NCBI RefSeq assembly: GCF_004006295.1
Contig: NZ_CP026095.1
Coordinates: 4,431,501-4,495,500 of the forward strand
Length of the DNA: 64,000 bases
DNA from: Peribacillus asahii
GTDB taxonomy: Bacteria > Bacillota > Bacilli > Bacillales > DSM-1321
Direction: 5' to 3'
Numbering within the stretch: position 1 is the first letter of the stretch; the number at the start of each line of letters is the position of its first letter. Positions 62,083-64,000 of the stretch are shown here, piece by piece. The translations under genes were made by a program, and so were the position numbers. The notes under the pieces were generated by a model. That model had not been told where the DNA came from and did no database searches. It saw nothing but the letters and a program-made list of their open reading frames with translations.

Positions 62083-63327
62083 TTAAATATTACTTAACTT
62101 TATTGTTCTTACAAATACTACAAAGTTAACACTCATCCTTAATACTGCTGAAATAATAATAGCATAAGCGGCTCCTTCTAATCCTAATGAAGGTAAAAGG
62201 AATAATGAAAAGATAGTAACACAGACAAAAGAAATAAATACATTTTTGGATTGAATCACATATTTCCTCATTGAATTTAATATAGTTTCTAACATTGTAC
62301 TTAAAAAATTAAATGAAAATGCTATAGATAATAAAATTAATATATTTTTATAATCCATATAACTTTTATCGTAAACAACTAATAATATCTCTTCTCCTAA
62401 AAACCAAAAAATAGAAATCATTATTATTGAAAATCCAACCATAAATATTATTATTTTCCAACAAATATCTTTAAAGATTGAAAGGTCTTCATCATATTTT
62501 CTTGATAATAGTGGTAAAAAAAACTGAGAGAGCGATGCGATAAACGTATTTAAAGACTGTAATAGGTAACTAATGGCTATAAAATATCCCAATAACGATA
62601 TATCAAGAAATTTTTCAATAAAAAATCTTGGTATATTTACATTGAGCGAAATTAACAATCCTGCAACACCTAGCGGAAATCCTTTTACAATTATTAATTT
62701 AAAGTTTTTCTTTTTTAAAAAAAGTTTAAAATTTAAATTAATATTTACTATTCTATATTCATAAATATAGAATAAGACAATAAAACCAAAAATTTGGATT
62801 AACAGGGCTAAAATTAGATTCCCCCAAACAATCATTGACAAAGAAAATAAAGCAACTGATATTATGCTTTTTAAAATCAATGATTTGCCGATAGACTCCA
62901 ACATTTGTTGTTTCTGGAGCTGGGCATAATATATATCACTAAACGATTCTATTATTTTAAGACAAAAAACTAATAATATAATTGTTTTTGTCTTTTCATT
63001 GTAATCCAGAAAAAAAACTAATATTAAAAAAAAGCCTAATAAAGAACTATTAATTATTATTCTAGAACCTACAAAATCATCGAATTTCATTTTTCTCTCA
63101 GAAATCCATATTGAACGTAAATTCATATTTGAAAACATAAGCAATGGTGCAGTTAATGCTAGAGCTAGACCATACTGGCCAACCATTTCAATTTGACCTA
63201 ATTTGGCTATGGTAATTAATAATACATATTGGCTTAATGCATAAATAACATTTCCAAAAAACAACCAAGAAAATTTACTGAATTTTTTTTGATTGTTCAC
63301 ATATATCTTTTTAAAATTTCCCCTCAT
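62083..63327 (-). CDS. Wzx-type polysaccharide flippase
   Basis: The 414-residue MOP-superfamily membrane protein has about twelve membrane segments and early motifs ALSQYVLLITIAKLGQIEMV and GQYGLALALTAPL. It moves lipid-linked repeat units across the membrane for polymerisation. The ribosome site is AAAGGA. It is the first intact gene of the operon and is markedly AT-rich. Confidence 0.87.
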   Translation of the reverse strand: MRGNFKKIYVNNQKKFSKFSWLFFGNVIYALSQYVLLITIAKLGQIEMVGQYGLALALTAPLLMFSNMNLRSIWISERKMKFDDFVGSRIIINSSLLGFFLILVFFLDYNEKTKTIILLVFCLKIIESFSDIYYAQLQKQQMLESIGKSLILKSIISVALFSLSMIVWGNLILALLIQIFGFIVLFYIYEYRIVNINLNFKLFLKKKNFKLIIVKGFPLGVAGLLISLNVNIPRFFIEKFLDISLLGYFIAISYLLQSLNTFIASLSQFFLPLLSRKYDEDLSIFKDICWKIIIFMVGFSIIMISIFWFLGEEILLVVYDKSYMDYKNILILLSIAFSFNFLSTMLETILNSMRKYVIQSKNVFISFVCVTIFSLFLLPSLGLEGAAYAIIISAVLRMSVNFVVFVRTIKLSNI

Positions 63328-63461
63328 TGAATATAATCCTTTTATTTAATTTTTTGTGATTTGGAGTGAGTTAAATCTACTTACGCTTAATCTAATATAA
63401 CTTTTAAACAACTCCAAATCCCCAAGTTTTGAAATTAAGAAATAATATTTTCAATACTTAC

Positions 63462-63921
63462 TTATACCCACGTAGCTTCTTTTATCACAGTCTTTAGATT
63501 CTCTTTCGTATTCGCAATCTCAATCAACTGTTCTCTTATTAGATTACTATCTTTTTCAGATATATTTTGGACAAACAGCTAAATAGTATCACCTTCCACC
63601 TTACTAGTCTTCCTAATGTGAATTTTCGGAAATAACTCACTTGAATGAATTTTGTTTTCATTAAGCAAATCCTCGAACATTTTCCCTCCCAGGTGGAAGT
63701 GCTGAGAATTTAATTCCAATTTTCTCAGTTCTATAGCCCGATAACTGAATAAGGCTCGTCACTAAATTGAAAATTTTAATAGGCTCTCCCATATTCAATA
63801 CAAAGATTTCTTCACCTCATGTAAGGGGATCAGCTTGAATGACAAGTCGTGATGCTTCTGGTATCGTCATGAAATATCTCATCATTTCCGGATGAGTCAC
63901 TAGTACAAATCCACCTAATCC
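63462..63921 (-). pseudogene. C-terminal fragment of an EpsC/CapD-type sugar dehydratase gene
   Basis: Read on the minus strand, [19 protein letters not shown] is followed by EEIFVLNMGEPIKIFNL, then, after a frameshift, by MFEDLLNENKIHSSELFPK and IREQLIEIANTKENL. These are the conserved C-terminal blocks of membrane-type UDP-GlcNAc 4,6-dehydratases (EpsC, CapD, PglF). In-frame stops (for example after ADPLT) and the frameshift show it is dead. The N-terminal catalytic part is absent. Confidence 0.85.
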
Positions 63922-64000
63922 ATAATAATAAGATTAATCATGTAAACACGAACTAAAATATTTTTTTCTATTTCATTGTTTTTTTATAACATCTGTAAAA

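Overview
The window looks like the chromosome of a low-GC, Gram-positive, S-layer-bearing member of the Bacillaceae. The order degV-degU-degS-yvyE-LCP-tagO follows the Bacillus subtilis arrangement. The wall teichoic acid genes, the SecA2/SlaP export pair (as in Bacillus anthracis) and three SbsC-type S-layer-like proteins (as in Geobacillus) all point to the same group. I cannot name the species. No tRNA or rRNA genes were seen.

Layout. (1) 1-4.5 kb: degV fragment, the DegS/DegU two-component system, yvyE and a TagV-like LCP ligase. (2) 4.6-13.2 kb: poly(glycerol phosphate) wall teichoic acid synthesis and export (tagO, tagA, tagH, tagG, a TagF-like enzyme and a 1109-residue double-domain polymerase). 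tagD-tagB lie at 15.5-17.1 kb. (3) 13.5-25 kb: secreted wall and protein hydrolases (two glucosaminidases, a subtilase, a LysM-NlpC/P60 endopeptidase, an M14 carboxypeptidase) and a second LCP gene ended by an IS3 element. (4) 26.6-30.4 kb: an unknown gene, slaP and secA2. (5) 30.4-39.1 kb: a large subtilase, an alkaline phosphatase, a beta-helix protein, a REP-associated tyrosine transposase (RAYT) and a PAP2 phosphatase. Seven copies of one 52-bp element separate these genes. Each copy carries three DnaA-box-like nonamers and a GTCACTGTGAC palindrome. (6) 39.1-45.1 kb: three paralogous SbsC-like surface proteins. (7) 45.4-54.3 kb: small membrane and unknown proteins, a decayed surface-protein gene split by an IS21 element, an internally deleted IS21 derivative, and a secreted pectate-lyase-fold protein. 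(8) 54.4-63.9 kb: an exopolysaccharide/glycan operon on the minus strand (flippase, pyruvyl transferase, EpsG-like, GT4, galE, phosphoglycosyl transferase, acetyltransferase, aminotransferase), preceded by a dead epsC/capD fragment.

How it fits together. Almost everything builds, exports, decorates or remodels the cell surface. Teichoic acid is primed by TagO/TagA/TagB, polymerised by TagF-type enzymes, exported by TagGH and attached by LCP proteins. SecA2/SlaP probably export S-layer-type proteins such as the three SbsC-like products. The hydrolases open the wall and recover nutrients. The eps-like operon makes a glycan. The least explained feature is the 52-bp element array around the RAYT gene: seven copies, all exactly 52 bp and all in one orientation, with nearly every interval holding a single gene, and three unrelated genes ending at the same nucleotide of the element.
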